Shown here: positions 1 to 14,908 of the stretch, piece after piece
Layout: every line of letters starts with the position of its first letter
Numbering within the stretch: position 1 is the stretch's first letter
Source of the DNA: Zoogloea sp.
GTDB taxonomy: Bacteria > Pseudomonadota > Gammaproteobacteria > Burkholderiales > Rhodocyclaceae
NCBI RefSeq assembly: GCF_028689785.1
Contig: NZ_JAQVCN010000033.1
Coordinates: 1-49,136, forward strand
DNA: 49,136 nucleotides
Reading direction: 5' to 3'
Notes under the pieces: generated by a model
The model's input: only the letters and a program-made list of their open reading frames with translations
The model's database searches: none
Told to the model about the DNA's origin: nothing
Made by a program: the position numbers and the translations under genes

Positions 1-660
1 ATCCTCCTCCGCCAAAAGCTGGCTGAGGTCCAGCGTTTCTTCTTCACGGAAATAGTTGAAGACGGGCGAGTCATAGGATGGGCTGGCATAAAACGCGCCT
101 TCAATAGGCTGCGGCGAGCCGTCGTCGTACTCCATGTTGTTGGAGAAGACCATCAACTGCGTGATGTTGATGAAGCGCCGGAATTTTGGATTGCGGCTGC
201 GCGTGATGATGCGGTTGCGCTCGGCCAGCACACCTTCGCGATTGTTGGGCTTCTTGACCTCGATAAAGGCCAGCGGCATGCCATTGATGAGCACGGTGAT
301 GTCGGGCCGGAACTCATCGTCGCCGTTCTTGCAGGTCAGTTCGGTAACGACGTGAAAGCTGTTGTTGTCGAAGTTCTCGAAGTCGATCAGACGGACGCCA
401 GAACGCTCGCTAAGCCGATCATAGAAGGCTTTACCGAGGTCTTCGTTATCCAGCAGGAGTTTGACGTCGGCCAGCAATCGAGTGAGGTCTTCGGCACTCA
501 AATCAGGATTGATGCGGGCAATGACTTCATTGAAAAGCGCGGGGAAGATATTGGTTTCATCGTCCCAGACAGCATTCTTGAGCGAGAGGTAACGGTAGCC
601 AAGCCGGGCCAGATGCAGAATGCACGGAATCTTGACCCGTGAGTCTTCGCTGAAAATCAT
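1..660 (-). CDS. hsdR: Type I restriction endonuclease R subunit, N-terminal part (cut by window edge)
   Basis: This is the motor and nuclease subunit of a type I restriction-modification complex, which cuts unmethylated foreign DNA after ATP-driven translocation. Only the first 220 codons are present; the rest lies left of base 1. The visible part is the HsdR N-terminal nuclease domain, with a PD-(D/E)xK signature: Asp120 in FRPDITVL, then Glu134 and Lys136 in AFIEVKKP. The start is ATG at 658-660, with a GGGAG ribosome site about 8 bases upstream. A small HTH gene ends 15 bases upstream on the same strand, so the two are probably co-transcribed. hsdM and hsdS are not in the window and, if present, must lie further left. 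Family assignment rests on the domain pattern; the specificity is unknown. Confidence 0.88.
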   Translation of the reverse strand, partial: MIFSEDSRVKIPCILHLARLGYRYLSLKNAVWDDETNIFPALFNEVIARINPDLSAEDLTRLLADVKLLLDNEDLGKAFYDRLSERSGVRLIDFENFDNNSFHVVTELTCKNGDDEFRPDITVLINGMPLAFIEVKKPNNREGVLAERNRIITRSRNPKFRRFINITQLMVFSNNMEYDDGSPQPIEGAFYASPSYDSPVFNYFREEETLDLSQLLAEED

Positions 661-675
661 CAGTGCCGATCTCCC

Positions 676-885
676 TTATTGTTCTTGTTGCACGGGGTTG
701 CTTGAATCTTCATCCGCGCCACCGGTACGCACCCATTCATCGACCTCGGACAGCTGGAATTTCCAGAGCCGGCCAATCTTGTGTGCAGGCAAGCCTTTGC
801 GCTCGCGCCAGCGATAGACAGTGTCTTTGACGACGCCCAGATGACGGGCAACATCAATGGCAGTGACCCACGGTTCGGAATTCAT
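676..885 (-). CDS. Excisionase-type helix-turn-helix DNA-binding protein
   Basis: This is a 69-residue protein made almost entirely of a MerR/excisionase-like winged HTH (HTH_17 type): a helix-turn-helix around AIDVARHLGVVKDTVYRWRE, followed by the wing segment GLPAHKIGRLWKFQLSEVDEWV. Such small proteins bind DNA as regulators and often sit beside restriction-modification or mobile genes. Here the gene stops 15 bases before hsdR on the same strand, so a role in controlling the restriction operon is a reasonable inference. The start ATG at 883-885 has GGAG 10 bases upstream. The C-terminal 15 residues are polar and probably disordered. Confidence 0.75.
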   Translation of the reverse strand: MNSEPWVTAIDVARHLGVVKDTVYRWRERKGLPAHKIGRLWKFQLSEVDEWVRTGGADEDSSNPVQQEQ

Positions 886-967
886 GGCATTGGCGCTCCG
901 ACTGAAGCCCTAAAGTCGTTTTAAATCGTCATCAGTCTAGCAGAGGCTGGTTTTAGTGGACTGACGA

Positions 968-988
968 CAACTCCTGCTTTCGGAGTTG
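968..988. repeat. Short inverted repeat upstream of the HTH/hsdR genes
   Basis: CAACTCC (968-974) and GGAGTTG (982-988) form a 7-bp stem with a 7-base loop. It lies in the 234-base gap between the HTH gene and glmS, upstream of the minus-strand restriction genes. It could be an operator or a transcript hairpin. No convincing promoter is visible beside it. Confidence 0.4.
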
Positions 989-1040
989 GTTGGAACGTCA
1001 ATTACGTGGACATCAAAAGCCTGCCATCCACCGATCAGAC

Positions 1041-1072
1041 GTTAAAACGCCCGGCATGCCGGGCGTTTTAAC
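1041..1072. terminator. Perfect palindromic bidirectional terminator after glmS
   Basis: The 32 bases are a perfect palindrome: arm GTTAAAACGCCCGGCA and its exact reverse complement. It gives a GC-rich stem flanked by A and T runs on both strands, so it works as an intrinsic terminator in either direction. It lies about 50 bases beyond the glmS stop codon and separates the glm genes from the restriction genes. Confidence 0.8.
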
Positions 1073-1119
1073 GAAGCAATCGAACTTTCGACTTCAGCGA
1101 CTCAGAACCTCAGCCCACC

Positions 1120-2949
1120 TCACTCCACCGTCACACTCTTCGCCAGGTTCCGCGGCTTGTCCACATCCGTACCCTTCACCAGCGCAGCGTGGTAGCTGAG
1201 CAGTTGCAGGGGGATGACGTGGAGGATGGGGGAGAGCATGCCGTAGTGTTCGGGCAGGTGCAGGATGTGCACGCCTTCGCTCTCGGGGATCTCGCTGCCG
1301 GCGTCGGCGAACACGTACAGCTCGCCGCCGCGGGCTTTGACTTCCTGCAGGTTGCTCTTGAGCTTTTCGAGCAGGCTGTCGTTGGGGGCCACGGAGATGA
1401 CGGGCATGTCCTTGTCCACCAGGGCCAGGGGGCCGTGCTTGAGCTCGCCGGCGGGGTAGGCCTCGGCGTGGATGTAGGAGATTTCCTTGAGCTTGAGGGC
1501 GCCTTCGAGGGCGATGGGGTAGTGCTCGCCGCGGCCCAGGAAGAGGGCGTGCTGCTTGTCGGCGAAGCGCTGGGCCCAGCGTTCGATCTCGGGTTCGAGC
1601 TCGACGACCTTGGCGACGGCCACCGGGAGGTGGCGCAGCTGGGTGAGGTGCTCGGCTTCGGCGACTTCGCTGAGGTGGCCGTTGACCTTGGCCAGGGCCA
1701 GGGTGAGGAGGGCCAGGGCGGCGAGCTGGGTGGTGAAGGCCTTGGTGGAGGCGACGCCGATCTCGGGGCCGGCGCGGGTGACGAAGCGCAGGGCGGTTTC
1801 GCGGACGATGGCGGATTCGGGCACGTTGCAGATGGCCAGGGTCTTGGTCATGCCCAGGCCTTTGGCAAACTTGAGGGCGGCCAGGGTGTCGGCGGTTTCG
1901 CCGGACTGGGAGATGACGACGACCAGGGTGTCGGGGTCGGGCACGGATTCGCGGTAGCGGTATTCGCTGGCGATCTCGACGGTGCATTGCAGCTTGGCGA
2001 CGGATTCGATCCAGTAGCGGGCGACGAGGCCGGCGTGGTAGCTGGTGCCGCAGGCGAGGATGAGGACGCGGCGGGTGGCGCCGAAGATGCCGACGGCGTC
2101 GGAGCCGAAGAGCTGGGGGGAGATGCCGCCGCCACCGGCGATCATTTCGAGGGTGTTGCCCAGGGCCTGGGGCTGCTCGAAGATCTCTTTCTGCATGTAG
2201 TGGCGGTATTTGCCCAGCTCGACGGCGTCGGCCGAGAGGCTGGAGATGTTGACCGGGCGCTCGACGGGGGTGCCGTCGGAGAGGGTGACGCGGAAGCCTT
2301 CGAGGGTCAGCTCGGCCACGTCGCCGTCTTCCAGGTACACCACTTTGCGGGTGACCTGCAGCAGGGCGGCGGTGTCGGAGGCGGCGTAGTGGCCGTCTTC
2401 GCCGATGCCCAGGAGCAGGGGCGAGCCCTTGCGGGCGACGATGGCGCGGTTGGGTTCGGCTTCGCTGACCACGCCGATGGCGTAGGCGCCGATCAGCTGG
2501 TTGATGGTGACGCGCACGGCCTCGAAGAGGTCGGGGGTGGTCTTGAGGGTGTCGTGGAGCAGGTGGGCGATGGCCTCGGTGTCGGTGTCGGAGGTGAAGG
2601 CGTAACCCTTGGCCTGCAGGGTGCTGCGCAGGGCTTCGAAGTTCTCGATGATGCCGTTGTGGACGACGGCGAGGCCGGCGGAGATGTGGGGGTGGGCGTT
2701 GCGCTCGCAGGGCACGCCGTGGGTGGCCCAGCGGGTGTGGGCGATGCCGATTTCGGCGGCCAGCCCGGTGGCGTCGGCCTGGGCGGTGAGTTCGGCGACG
2801 CGGCCGACGGCGCGCAGGCGCTGGAGCTGGCCGTCCTTGAGCACGGCCAGCCCGGCGGAGTCATAGCCCCGGTATTCCAGCTTGCGCAGGCCTTCGAGCA
2901 GTACGGGGACGATGTTGCGACGGGCAATAGCGGTAACGATGCCACACAT
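1120..2949 (-). CDS. glmS: Glutamine-fructose-6-phosphate aminotransferase (isomerizing)
   Basis: GlmS makes glucosamine-6-phosphate from fructose-6-phosphate and glutamine, the first committed step to UDP-GlcNAc for peptidoglycan and LPS. The 609-residue protein has the family's normal length. It begins MCGIV, with Cys2 the nucleophile of the Ntn glutaminase domain (about residues 2-220, with [13 protein letters not shown] and HTRWATHG). Two SIS sugar-isomerase domains follow ([42 protein letters not shown]), and the end is the conserved [13 protein letters not shown]. It lies downstream of glmU on the same strand, 170 bases away, with a REPIN-like element between. A strong terminator follows. 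No glmS ribozyme-like element is expected or seen. Confidence 0.97.
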   Translation of the reverse strand: MCGIVTAIARRNIVPVLLEGLRKLEYRGYDSAGLAVLKDGQLQRLRAVGRVAELTAQADATGLAAEIGIAHTRWATHGVPCERNAHPHISAGLAVVHNGIIENFEALRSTLQAKGYAFTSDTDTEAIAHLLHDTLKTTPDLFEAVRVTINQLIGAYAIGVVSEAEPNRAIVARKGSPLLLGIGEDGHYAASDTAALLQVTRKVVYLEDGDVAELTLEGFRVTLSDGTPVERPVNISSLSADAVELGKYRHYMQKEIFEQPQALGNTLEMIAGGGGISPQLFGSDAVGIFGATRRVLILACGTSYHAGLVARYWIESVAKLQCTVEIASEYRYRESVPDPDTLVVVISQSGETADTLAALKFAKGLGMTKTLAICNVPESAIVRETALRFVTRAGPEIGVASTKAFTTQLAALALLTLALAKVNGHLSEVAEAEHLTQLRHLPVAVAKVVELEPEIERWAQRFADKQHALFLGRGEHYPIALEGALKLKEISYIHAEAYPAGELKHGPLALVDKDMPVISVAPNDSLLEKLKSNLQEVKARGGELYVFADAGSEIPESEGVHILHLPEHYGMLSPILHVIPLQLLSYHAALVKGTDVDKPRNLAKSVTVE

Positions 2950-3013
2950 GGTGGGGGCCTTTCAGATGTTGGGTGTTGTCAGGGCAAGACGAGGGGGGCG
3001 CCGTCGGCCTCGC

Positions 3014-3098
3014 GTAGGGGCGACTTCAGTCGCCCGCGGACTTTGATCGGCGGCATGCCTGCAAGGGACGCGGGGTGGGCGACTGAAGTCGCCCCTAC
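3014..3098. repeat. REPIN-like element: two inverted REP sequences
   Basis: GTAGGGGCGACTTCAGTCGC (starting 3014, arm to 3035) recurs as its exact reverse complement at 3077-3098, a perfect 22-bp inverted repeat with a 41-base spacer. Each arm also contains its own small palindrome (GGCGACT-TC-AGTCGCC). A pair of such REP units in opposite orientation is the structure of REPIN/BIME elements spread by RAYT-type transposases. It sits in the gap between glmU and glmS, where it could stabilise or attenuate the transcript. No transposase gene is nearby. Confidence 0.75.
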
Positions 3099-3119
3099 AG
3101 GTGCCCCCAAGGGAAAGCT

Positions 3120-4481
3120 TCACTTCTTGATCTTCACCGGGCGTTGCCAGCCGGCCAGGGACATCTGCCGGGCGCGGGAGACGGTGAGCTGGTCGGCGGG
3201 GGCGTCCTTGGTGAGGGTGGTGCCGGCGCCGAGGGTGGCGCCCTTGCCGACGCGCACGGGGGCGACGAGCTGGGTGTCGGAGCCGATGAAGACGTCGTCT
3301 TCGATGATGGTGCGGAACTTGTTGGCGCCGTCGTAGTTGCAGGTGATGGTGCCGGCGCCCACATTGACGCGCTGGCCGATGTCGGCGTCGCCCACGTAGG
3401 CCAGGTGGTTGGCCTTGGAGTGGTCGGCGATCACGCTGTTCTTCACTTCCACAAAGTTGCCCAGGTGCACGTCATTGCCAAGCACGGTGCCGGGGCGGGT
3501 GCGGGCGTAGGGGCCGATGACGCAGGCTTCGCCCATGGTGGTGTCTTCGATCTGGGAGAAGGCGGCCACGCGGGTGCCGGCGCCCAGGGTGGCGTTGCGC
3601 ACGATGCAGTTGGCGCCGATGCGTACGCCGTCGCCCAGCACGACCTTGCCTTCGAAGATGCAGTTGATGTCGATCTCCACGTCGCGGCCGCATTCGAGGG
3701 TGCCGCGCACGTCGAGGCGGGCCGGGTCGATGAGGGTGACGCCGGCATCGGTGAGGCGGCGGGCGATGTTGCGCTGGTGGATGCGTTCGAGTTCGGCGAG
3801 CTGGGTCTTGTTGTTCACCCCGAGGGTTTCCTCGACGGCGTCGGGCTGGGTGGTGATGACCGCCAGGCCGTCGGCCACGGCCATGGCGATGATGTCGGTG
3901 AGGTAGTACTCGCCCTGGGCGTTGTCGTTGGTGAGATTGCCCAGCCACTGGCGCAGGCGGGCCACGGGGGCGGCGAGGATGCCGGTGTTCACTTCCGTCA
4001 CCCGGCGCTCGTCGGGGGTGGCGTCCTTCTCTTCGACGATGCGTGTGACCTTGCCGGTGGCGTCGCGCAGGATGCGGCCGTAGCCGGTGGGGTTGTCCAT
4101 GGACACGGTGAGCAGCGCCAGGCTGGAACCCCCCGCGGCGGCCACGAGGCGCTGCAGGGTGGGCACGCCGATGAGGGGCACGTCGCCGTAGAGGATCAGG
4201 GCGATGTCGCCGTCTTCCACCAGGGGCATGGCTTGCTGCACGGCATGACCGGTGCCCTGGGGCGGGTCTTGCCGGGCCCAGGCCAGGTCGGGGGCGTCGA
4301 GGGCATCACGCACCACCTCGCCACCGTGGCCATACACCACCACGATACGGCGTGCTTCAAGGGTGCGGGCGGTATCCAGAACGTGTGCCAGCATCGGCTT
4401 GGCAGCCAGCGGCTGCAAAACCTTGGGCAACACCGAACGCATGCGCTTACCTTGGCCGGCGGCCAGTACGATCACTTCCAT
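3120..4481 (-). CDS. glmU: Bifunctional UDP-GlcNAc pyrophosphorylase / glucosamine-1-P acetyltransferase
   Basis: GlmU acetylates glucosamine-1-phosphate and then uridylylates it to UDP-GlcNAc. The N-terminal domain carries the nucleotidyltransferase signature [11 protein letters not shown] and the later LYGDVPLI and QGTGHAVQQ motifs. The C-terminal half is a left-handed beta-helix acetyltransferase of hexapeptide repeats, with [21 protein letters not shown] and [11 protein letters not shown] chose the ATG at 4479-4481 (MEVIVLAAG), giving 453 residues, close to the E. coli length. An in-frame ATG 12 codons upstream (4517) would add a tail unlike the family. The chosen start has an AGGG site nearby. 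glmS follows downstream. Confidence 0.96.
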   Translation of the reverse strand: MEVIVLAAGQGKRMRSVLPKVLQPLAAKPMLAHVLDTARTLEARRIVVVYGHGGEVVRDALDAPDLAWARQDPPQGTGHAVQQAMPLVEDGDIALILYGDVPLIGVPTLQRLVAAAGGSSLALLTVSMDNPTGYGRILRDATGKVTRIVEEKDATPDERRVTEVNTGILAAPVARLRQWLGNLTNDNAQGEYYLTDIIAMAVADGLAVITTQPDAVEETLGVNNKTQLAELERIHQRNIARRLTDAGVTLIDPARLDVRGTLECGRDVEIDINCIFEGKVVLGDGVRIGANCIVRNATLGAGTRVAAFSQIEDTTMGEACVIGPYARTRPGTVLGNDVHLGNFVEVKNSVIADHSKANHLAYVGDADIGQRVNVGAGTITCNYDGANKFRTIIEDDVFIGSDTQLVAPVRVGKGATLGAGTTLTKDAPADQLTVSRARQMSLAGWQRPVKIKK

Positions 4482-4517
4482 AAGAGCCCTTGATAGGGTG
4501 AGATGACATTCCGGCAA

Positions 4518-4526
4518 ATTCTAACA
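4518..4526 (-). promoter_or_regulatory. Candidate extended -10 promoter element for glmU
   Basis: On the minus strand the sequence reads TGTTAGAAT, that is TGn plus TAGAAT, an extended -10 element about 40 bases before the glmU start. No good -35 box is visible, which is usual for extended -10 promoters. This is motif reading only. Confidence 0.4.
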
Positions 4527-4594
4527 TGGGGCATTTTTGAGCCTTTGCGGCGCAGTTCTCGGACTACATACGCCCACAAAGTCCGCACGGGTGA

Positions 4595-4671
4595 TGCAAT
4601 GCAACACTCCTTTGATCTAATACTAAAGTTCCCCAAGGCTACTTCCGTAGAATTGCTCATGCTGCATTGCA
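4595..4671. promoter_or_regulatory. Paired TGCA-type palindromes upstream of the MaoC-Pta gene
   Basis: TGCAATGCA (4595-4603) and TGCATTGCA (4663-4671) are exact reverse complements and each is nearly self-palindromic. A related TTGCGGCGCA sits near 4541-4550. The second copy lies 16 bases before the start codon, where a bound protein would block translation or transcription. Palindromes of the form TGC-N-GCA resemble sites for PhaR-type regulators of acyl-CoA and polyhydroxyalkanoate genes. That link is inference. Confidence 0.45.
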
Positions 4672-4686
4672 ACTTCAGGACACACC

Positions 4687-6099
4687 ATGACAACCGACAC
4701 TAGCGATTTCATCCAGAACCGCACCTTTGACGAGATCGCCGTGGGCGACTCCGCGCTACTGGTTCGCACCCTTCGCCCCGAAGACATCCATCTGTTCGCT
4801 GTGATGTCGGGCGACGTGAACCCAACCCATGTGGACCCGGAATTTGCCCGTTCGAGCCAGTTCCGCGAGGTGGTCGGCCACTCCATGTGGGGCAGCGTGC
4901 TCATCTCATCCATCCTCGGTACCGAGTTTCCCGGGCCGGGCACCGTATACGTGGGCCAGACCCTCAAGTTCTGGCGGCCCATCACGATTGGCGACACCCT
5001 CACCGTCACCATCACCTGCACCCAGCGCTTCGAGCACAACCACCATCTGCTGCTCGACTGCCAGTGCATAAACCAGGACGGGCTGAAGGTCATCGACGGC
5101 ACTGCCGAGGTGATGGCCCCCACCGAGAAGGTCAAGCGCCCGCGCATGGCCCTGCCGGAGGTCACCATCTCCGACCGCCAGCAGCGTTACCTGCACGTGC
5201 TGGAGATGACCAAGGGCATGGAGCCGGTTCCCATCGCGGTGGCCCACCCCTGCGACACCGAATCCCTGCGCGGCCCCATCCAGGCCCGCGATGCCGGACT
5301 GGTGATCCCGGTGCTGGTTGGCCCGGAGAACAAGATCCGTGAGGTCGCCGAGCGTGAGCACATCGACCTGCGCGGCGTGCGCATCGTTGACGTGCCCCAC
5401 AGCCACGCCTCGGCCGAGACGGCCGTGCGCCTGGCCCGCTGCGGCGAGGTGGAGGCCCTGATGAAGGGCTCCCTGCACACCGACGAGCTGATGAGCGAGG
5501 TGGTTGCCAAGGAAACCGGCCTGCGCACGGCAAGACGACTGTCCCATGTGTTCATGGCCGACGTGCCGACCTACCCCCATCCGCTGCTGATCACCGACGC
5601 GGCGATCAACATCGAACCAACCTTGGCCGACAAGGTGCACATCATCCAGAACGCCATCGAACTGGCGATCATGATGGGCGTGCCCGAACCGAAGGTGGCC
5701 ATTTTGTCGGCAGTCGAAACGGTGAATGAAAAAATCCGCTCGACGCTTGATGCTGCTGCCCTGTGCAAGATGGCCGATCGCGGCCAGATCAAGGGCGGCC
5801 TGCTGGATGGCCCGCTGGCCTTCGACAATGCGGTGTCCCTGGTAGCCGCCAAGACCAAGGGCATCCGCTCGGCCGTGGCCGGCCAGGCGGACATTCTGGT
5901 GGTGCCTGACCTGGAGTCCGGCAACATGGTGGCCAAACAGCTCGAATATCTCGCCGACGCCCTGATGGCCGGCGTGGTGCTGGGCGCCCGCGTCCCCATC
6001 GTGCTCACCAGCCGTGCCGATACCGCCGAAACCCGAACCGCCTCCTGTGCCATCGCACAGCTCATGGCCCACAAACGTCGCCTTGGAGTCCGTCTATGA
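4687..6099 (+). CDS. MaoC-like hydratase / phosphate acyl(acetyl)transferase fusion
   Basis: This is a 470-residue two-domain protein. Residues about 10-150 form a MaoC/R-hydratase hot-dog domain with the hydratase signature FAVMSGDVNPTHVDPEFAR and VVGHSMWG. Residues about 160-465 form a phosphate acetyl/butyryltransferase (PTA_PTB) domain, ending in DILVVPDLESGNMVAKQLEYLADA. The hydratase domain would hydrate enoyl-CoA; the Pta domain would exchange CoA for phosphate on acetyl-CoA or a short acyl-CoA. The next gene, ackA, overlaps by 4 bases (ATGA), so the acyl-phosphate would pass directly to the kinase and yield ATP. This fusion family is usually called bifunctional enoyl-CoA hydratase/phosphate acetyltransferase. 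Substrate chain length cannot be read from sequence. Paired TGCA palindromes lie just upstream. Confidence 0.9.
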   Translation: MTTDTSDFIQNRTFDEIAVGDSALLVRTLRPEDIHLFAVMSGDVNPTHVDPEFARSSQFREVVGHSMWGSVLISSILGTEFPGPGTVYVGQTLKFWRPITIGDTLTVTITCTQRFEHNHHLLLDCQCINQDGLKVIDGTAEVMAPTEKVKRPRMALPEVTISDRQQRYLHVLEMTKGMEPVPIAVAHPCDTESLRGPIQARDAGLVIPVLVGPENKIREVAEREHIDLRGVRIVDVPHSHASAETAVRLARCGEVEALMKGSLHTDELMSEVVAKETGLRTARRLSHVFMADVPTYPHPLLITDAAINIEPTLADKVHIIQNAIELAIMMGVPEPKVAILSAVETVNEKIRSTLDAAALCKMADRGQIKGGLLDGPLAFDNAVSLVAAKTKGIRSAVAGQADILVVPDLESGNMVAKQLEYLADALMAGVVLGARVPIVLTSRADTAETRTASCAIAQLMAHKRRLGVRL

Positions 6100-7295
6100 A
6101 AGCCGTCCTGATCCTCAACGCGGGGTCTTCGAGCCTGAAGTTTGCCCTCTTCCCCATGACCCCGCGCCTGGCCGATACGCCGCGCCTGTCGGGCCAGGTG
6201 GAAGGCATCGGCGCCGAACCCCTGATGCACGCCAAGGACACCCACACCGGCGAACGTTTCACCGAGGCGCTCAGCGTGCCGGAAGGGACCGACCAGAACG
6301 GCCAGCACCGCCTGGCCCTGGAGTTCATCTTCGACTGGATCAACCGCCACAGCCCAGGCGTGGAGATCGTGGCCGCCGGCCATCGCATCGTCCACGGGGG
6401 TGATCATTACGGCGCGCCGGTGATGCTGACGCCCGAGCTGGTTACCGAACTTGAAGGACTGATCCCCCTGGCCCCCCTGCATCAACCGCACAACCTGCGC
6501 GCCATCAAGCTGCTCTTCGGGCTGATGCCCAATGTGCGCCAGGTCGGCTGCTTCGACACTGCCTTCCACCGTACCCGCCTGCCGGTGGCGAGCCGCTTTC
6601 CCATCCCCCGTGCGTTGAGCAACGAGGGCATCAAGCGCTACGGCTTCCACGGTCTCTCCTACGAATTCGTATCGCGCCAGCTGCCCGATCTGCTGGGTGA
6701 AGAGAAAGCGCGGAGCGGCATCGTCATCGCCCACCTGGGCAATGGCGCAAGCATGTGCGCCCTGCGGGACGGCCAGTCACGGGACACCAGCATGGGCTTC
6801 ACCGCGGTGGACGGCCTGATGATGGGCACCCGCACCGGAAGCCTGGACCCGGGTGTGATCCTGCATCTGGTCGAGCAAAAGGGGATGGACGCCAAAGCCC
6901 TGAGCAATCTGCTCTACAAGCAGTCGGGCCTGCTCGGCGTCTCCGGCCTGAGCCAGGACATGCGCGCCCTGCTGGAGTCGGATGAGGAATCCGCGAAGGA
7001 GGCCATTGAACTGTTCTGCTACCGCGCTGCCTGCATGATCGGCCAGCTCAGCATGGCTGCCGGCGGGCTTGAGGCCCTGGTATTTACCGGTGGCATCGGC
7101 GAACACGCAGCGCCGGTGCGTGCCCGCATTGCCGAATGGTTGGCATGGACGGGGCTGTCTCTCTACCCTGCCGCCAACGAACGCCACGCCACCCGCATCC
7201 ACGCCAGGGACAGCAAGATCGAAGTGCTGGTGGTACCCACCAATGAGGAATGGATGATCGGCCACCATGCGGTGAATCTGCTGGGCCTCGGCTAG
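6096..7295 (+). CDS. ackA: Acetate/propionate kinase
   Basis: AckA interconverts acetyl-phosphate + ADP and acetate + ATP. The 399-residue protein has the ASKHA-fold signatures: ILNAGSSSLKFALF at the N-terminus, GHRIVHGG, the catalytic region FDTAFHRT, HLGNGASM and FTGGIGEHA. Length matches the family. It starts inside the stop codon of the MaoC-Pta gene (ATGA), so the pair is translationally coupled. A strong intrinsic terminator follows about 50 bases downstream. Use of propionate or butyrate cannot be excluded given the fused partner. Confidence 0.95.
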   Translation: MKAVLILNAGSSSLKFALFPMTPRLADTPRLSGQVEGIGAEPLMHAKDTHTGERFTEALSVPEGTDQNGQHRLALEFIFDWINRHSPGVEIVAAGHRIVHGGDHYGAPVMLTPELVTELEGLIPLAPLHQPHNLRAIKLLFGLMPNVRQVGCFDTAFHRTRLPVASRFPIPRALSNEGIKRYGFHGLSYEFVSRQLPDLLGEEKARSGIVIAHLGNGASMCALRDGQSRDTSMGFTAVDGLMMGTRTGSLDPGVILHLVEQKGMDAKALSNLLYKQSGLLGVSGLSQDMRALLESDEESAKEAIELFCYRAACMIGQLSMAAGGLEALVFTGGIGEHAAPVRARIAEWLAWTGLSLYPAANERHATRIHARDSKIEVLVVPTNEEWMIGHHAVNLLGLG

Positions 7296-7345
7296 CACAG
7301 GCGCTGGCCGGACATCGCTTACCCGGCCACACACCCCGCTCAAAC

Positions 7346-7373
7346 AAAAAGGCCCGGAGAACCGGGCCTTTTT
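7346..7373. terminator. Bidirectional intrinsic terminator between ackA and gltD
   Basis: AAAAAGGCCCGG (7346-7357), loop AGAA, then CCGGGCCTTTTT (7362-7373): a perfect 12-bp inverted repeat with terminal T runs on both strands. It lies between the convergent ackA and gltD and can end both transcripts. Confidence 0.9.
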
Positions 7374-7392
7374 GCTGGGTGCCTGTTTCTGA

Positions 7393-8856
<1,464 letters not shown>

Positions 8857-8857
8857 G

Positions 8858-13534
<4,677 letters not shown>

Positions 13535-13704
13535 CTTGTTTTTCCTCGACACAACACACACCGGCGCTAGCATTCCTGCGGCGCCGGACATTCAAACTGC
13601 GGAAAGTCGCCCCGTCCGAACCGTGAAAAAGCCGGCGGATGCTGGCCAGCCGGCTACGCTCGATCCCGGCGAGGAGACCGTTCAAACACATTGGGCGAGG
13701 GTCG

Positions 13705-13734
13705 AATATACCGCCGCAGGCGCCCGTTCTTCAA
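13705..13734 (-). promoter_or_regulatory. Candidate sigma-70 promoter for gltBD
   Basis: Read on the minus strand: -35 TTGAAG (13729-13734), an 18-base spacer, and -10 TATATT (13705-13710). It lies about 170 bases before the chosen gltB start, in the 233-base gap after dgt. The long leader could hold regulatory sequence, but no clear structure was recognised in it. Confidence 0.5.
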
Positions 13735-13767
13735 GGAATTTTTGCGCTGCCGCATGGCAGCTGCGGC

Positions 13768-14892
13768 TCAATGGATCTCGCCGACGGCAAACAGGCGCCG
13801 ATGCTCCCGCATCGCATAGCGATCGGTCATTCCGGCGATGTAGTCGGCAATGGCACGCGGCTTGTCGATCCGGGCCATCAGCTGGTACTGGGGCGGCAAC
13901 AGACGGGGATCGTTCATGAACGCCCCGAAAAGATCCTGGATGATGCGCCTGGCCTTGTCGGTCATGCGCAGCACCTGGTAGTGGTGATAGAGGTTGTCCC
14001 GCAGAAAGGTCTTGAGGACGCGCAGCGCTGGCAGGAGATCGGGGCTGTAAGCCACGAGGCGCGGAGCAGCCCTGACTTCATCGAGGGAGCCTACGCCGGC
14101 AGCGGCGATATTGCGATGGGTCTGCTCGATCAGGTCCACTGCCATCATGTTGATCATGCGCCGGATGGTTTCGTGAATCAGCCGCCGACCGCTGATGCCG
14201 GGATAGGCCTCCTCGACGACCTGGCGCTTGAGCGCGAAGATCGGCACGGCTTCGAGTTGTTCGAGCGTGATCAGGCCGGAACGCAGGCCATCGTCGACAT
14301 CGTGGTTGTTGTAGGCAATCTCGTCCGCCAGATTGGCCAGCTGGGCCTCCAGGGAGGGCTGACGCCCCTCGAGAAAACGCCGGCCGATGTCACCGAGCAG
14401 TTCGGCATTTTTGGGAGAACAATGCTTGAGAATGCCTTCCCGGGTTTCATGCATGAGGTTGAGGCCGTTGAATTCGGCGTAACTTTCCTCAAGCAGATCC
14501 ACGGTGCGGAGGGACTGGAGATTGTGCTCGAAGCCGCCGAAGTCCTTCATGCAGGCATTGAGGGCTTCCTGACCGGCATGACCGAAGGGGGTGTGACCGA
14601 GGTCATGGGAGAGGGCGACAGCCTCGGCCAGATCCTCGTTGAGTTGCAGGGCCCGGGCAATGGAACGGGTGATCTGGGCAACTTCGATGCTGTGGGTCAG
14701 ACGGGTTCGGAACAGATCTCCTTCGTGATTCACAAACACCTGTGTCTTGTACTCCAGCCGCCGGAACGCGGTGCTGTGCACGATGCGGTCCCGGTCACGC
14801 TGAAACTCGCCCCGGGCCGTAGGGGGAGCCTCAGCAAGCTGGCGGCCCCGGCTGTTGGCTTCAGTGACGGCGTAGGATGCGAGCTGAGTCAT
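13768..14892 (-). CDS. dgt: Deoxyguanosinetriphosphate triphosphohydrolase-like protein
   Basis: This is an HD-domain dNTP triphosphohydrolase of the dGTPase-like family, which cleaves dGTP or other dNTPs to the nucleoside and triphosphate. The 374-residue protein shows the HD metal motifs: the early [20 protein letters not shown] with THSIEVAQI, then [18 protein letters not shown], and a later [15 protein letters not shown]. The start ATG is at 14890-14892. aroB ends 16 bases upstream on the same strand, so it belongs to the aroK-aroB-dgt run, a common betaproteobacterial order. The real substrate preference is not visible from sequence. Confidence 0.93.
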   Translation of the reverse strand: MTQLASYAVTEANSRGRQLAEAPPTARGEFQRDRDRIVHSTAFRRLEYKTQVFVNHEGDLFRTRLTHSIEVAQITRSIARALQLNEDLAEAVALSHDLGHTPFGHAGQEALNACMKDFGGFEHNLQSLRTVDLLEESYAEFNGLNLMHETREGILKHCSPKNAELLGDIGRRFLEGRQPSLEAQLANLADEIAYNNHDVDDGLRSGLITLEQLEAVPIFALKRQVVEEAYPGISGRRLIHETIRRMINMMAVDLIEQTHRNIAAAGVGSLDEVRAAPRLVAYSPDLLPALRVLKTFLRDNLYHHYQVLRMTDKARRIIQDLFGAFMNDPRLLPPQYQLMARIDKPRAIADYIAGMTDRYAMREHRRLFAVGEIH

Positions 14893-14908
14893 GGCTGCGC
14901 AACCGCGC

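Noticed and set aside
1073-1119. Tn7-like insertion at the glmS 3' end
   Set aside because: No TGT...ACA end, no repeated 22-bp transposase sites and an intact terminator close to the stop codon.
1189-3336. Long open frame opposite glmS
   Set aside because: It is rich in Gly/Val/Asp, matches no family, and lies wholly opposite the third-base pattern of glmS; an effect of high GC.
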